Shown piece after piece: positions 62,111 through 64,000 of a DNA stretch of 64,000 nt. This DNA is from Chaetorhynchus papuensis (taxonomy: Eukaryota > Chordata > Aves > Passeriformes > Rhipiduridae), in NCBI GenBank assembly GCA_013396525.1, contig VWYX01000934.1, forward strand, positions 211,414 through 275,413. The letters are read 5' to 3'. The stretch's first letter is position 1. Every line of letters starts with the position of its first letter. The notes beneath the pieces were generated by a model. That model saw only the letters and a program-made list of their open reading frames with translations, made no database searches and was not told the origin of the DNA. A program made the translations under genes and the position numbers.

Positions 62111-64000
62111 TCTGGGTAGAGTATTTTTGGCCTCCATGTTGTGTTTTCCAAGGAAGGGCAGAGGATTCTTGCATCAAGGGCTCACAGCCCTCCACAGCTG
62201 GCTGGGGTGACAACAATGCCTCAGCTTCTGGGCAGTGGGGAAGGTGCAATGGCCACAGGGGAGAGCAGTGCAGAAGTGAACAAATATTTTGATATGACCC
62301 AGTGAGAAGTTCAATGCAATTATTCTGATGCAGCTAAAAGAAGAGAGGAATATGCCTTTGTGATTGCACTGATCAACCATACTGACTGTTTATATTTCTC
62401 CAGGGCTGGCATCGGGGCAGGGGACACACACAACTGATTCTCATGAATAATTAATATATGTATTTTTTAAATGTTTAATCAACTCGGTGAATTAAGGAGA
62501 CCTGCAATGAACAGATGAAGTATTAGACTCTGTGGAGTGAGGACAAGCATTTAAATTAAGAAAACAGCATGATAAGATTGTGCAAGCTGAGTCCAAGAAC
62601 CCTTGATCTAGACATTTAATGGATGGAACGGGAGACAAGCAGGACTATATAAAAAGATGCTATTAGTGCCCTGGGGTTGTCTGAGGAAAAAGGATTTTTC
62701 AGTGTGAGAAATTAATTTGAAAATGTTTACTTTTTGCCCAGATATTTTATGAGCAACCCTATGGCAAAGTACAGAAAGAATAGGAGATATAAAAATAATA
62801 GTAGGGAAGGAAGATACAATATTTTAGAGGCTCTTTTCCAGGATTTTTTTTTGCACATTCTTGTACAGTAGAGCAGTCTGCCTTTTGTAAAGGGAGATCA
62901 AAGCTGTAGGAGAAGCATAATCTAATGAAAAGCGTCTGGGCCTTGGGATAAAAGGAGGGAGTGTCTGCAATAGGATGACAAGGGTATAGTTTTTCCTCCT
63001 GTCAGATCTAACACGAAATTGGAGAAACAAAACACAAGCTGCACCAATCCATCTCTCTTTACATCAGGAGTGGTGGTCTGAGGCAGTGGGAGGACACACA
63101 CACGTTTATTGTTAAACTCAGGGGAACAGAAAAGCTGCTGTGGTACAACTGAAAGGAAATGGCAGAAATTTTCAGTATGTGCGCTGTTTAAGAATGAAAA
63201 TGATCAAGTTTTTGATTGAAAACTAATTGAAATTCAATCAGAAAGTGGTGGAAGGCAAAAGCTTTTTCATTTTTATCTGTCTTGAAACATAAGTTTTGGA
63301 TATTAATATAGGTTTATAGGGCTGCTGTATCAAAAACTTTTCTAAGCTTATGTAAAAAGTAGCAAGGTCTCCGAGAGGTCATCTTCAAAAAGTTGGGACT
63401 TGATCTGTATGATTTTTAATGACCCAGAAGCACGATTTTGAGATGCAATTTTGAGGAAGTCTTGGTTTTTACTTTTTTATCTATTTGGGATTTCATGTGT
63501 AAGCGACATAGGCACTGTCTGTGGCTGAGCAGGTCCCTGGGCCCATGCTGTTGATCTCTAGCAGCAGACAAAGAATTCTTTTAGAAACTCTCAGAAATTC
63601 TCAGTGTTGGGAATAATTACGGCCATGTGTATTCTGATTCCCAGCAGAGTATTCATGTGTTGGAATAATATCACTTCACCTTTACCCAAGATTCAAGGAA
63701 AGTTTTTCGTGACTTGCTTGGTGATCAAATTGCCACCCTTCAGCACTGAGGTCATGTCAGCCTTGTCCTCCCCACATTCATTTTTGTGGGATTGTTTACC
63801 TTAACGAGAAAAGATGAAGAGAGGACTCTCCCTCCCTCCTGCTCCTGTGTGCAGGGCACTCTCTTCATCTTCACTGCTTTCCTCCTCTCTCCTTTGGCTG
63901 GCATTGTTTTCATCTGTGCTTGAAGCCCTTCATGTTTTCAATCTCTTTTGTGTGGTAGAGACCAGAACTTAATGATAAAGGTGCAGAGAAGCCTCCAGCT
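62111..64000. other. Non-coding sequence to the window end
   Basis: No exon, RNA gene or repeat family is recognised. A minus-strand AATAAA near 63106-63112 has no transcript context. The last 200 bases are pyrimidine-rich (CTCCCTCC and TCCTCTCTCC words). Confidence 0.45.

Noticed and set aside
1..64000. rRNA, tRNA, CRISPR array or bacterial-type operon.
   Set aside because: On reading both strands I saw no cloverleaf with A and B boxes, no regularly spaced direct repeats and no closely packed coding genes. A formal tRNA or covariance-model scan was not possible.

Overview
This window looks like nuclear DNA from a bird and is almost entirely non-coding. The diagnostic evidence is three CR1 LINE segments (near 20.0, 24.5 and 43.1 kb) plus an older fourth copy with reverse-transcriptase motifs (near 23.5-24.0 kb). 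The minus-strand copy ends in the ATTCTATGATTCT-type tail typical of avian CR1. There are also two LTR-like segments of endogenous retroviruses, vertebrate-type microsatellites, a CpG island in otherwise CpG-poor DNA, and no bacterial gene organisation. The T/G-rich low-complexity blocks near 6.9 and 58.8 kb would suit a songbird, but that is only inference.

Layout. At 0.5-1.1 kb a GC-rich CpG island sits beside a (CA)n(TA)n(TG)n tract that forms a long imperfect palindrome. Two good splice-donor sequences in the island lie on the minus strand, so the best reading is a promoter and first exon of a gene transcribed leftwards out of the window, with the remaining 63 kb upstream of it. From 1.1 to 20 kb I see AT-rich unique sequence, a short tandem duplication at 3.1 kb, a possible conserved non-coding element at 10.6-10.8 kb, and a 65-bp dispersed repeat present twice 1,538 bp apart (15.2 and 16.7 kb). 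From 20 to 25 kb there is a cluster of CR1 insertions. From 25 to 42 kb there is a compact foldback hairpin (28.2 kb), a strong G-quadruplex motif (32.8 kb) and a small TATA-plus-CpG cluster (36.6 kb). From 42 to 64 kb there are two LTR-like elements on the minus strand (42.6 and 61.9 kb), a CR1 tail (43.1 kb), microsatellites (57.7 and 58.8 kb) and a perfect 12-bp inverted repeat (59.6 kb).

I found no exon that I can assign to a known protein. None of the open reading frames exceeds what chance gives, many begin at non-ATG codons, and none carries a family signature apart from the decayed CR1 reverse transcriptase. I saw no obvious rRNA, tRNA or CRISPR array, and nothing that amounts to a new gene system. 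The regulatory calls are motif-level only, because cross-species conservation and RNA data cannot be seen here.
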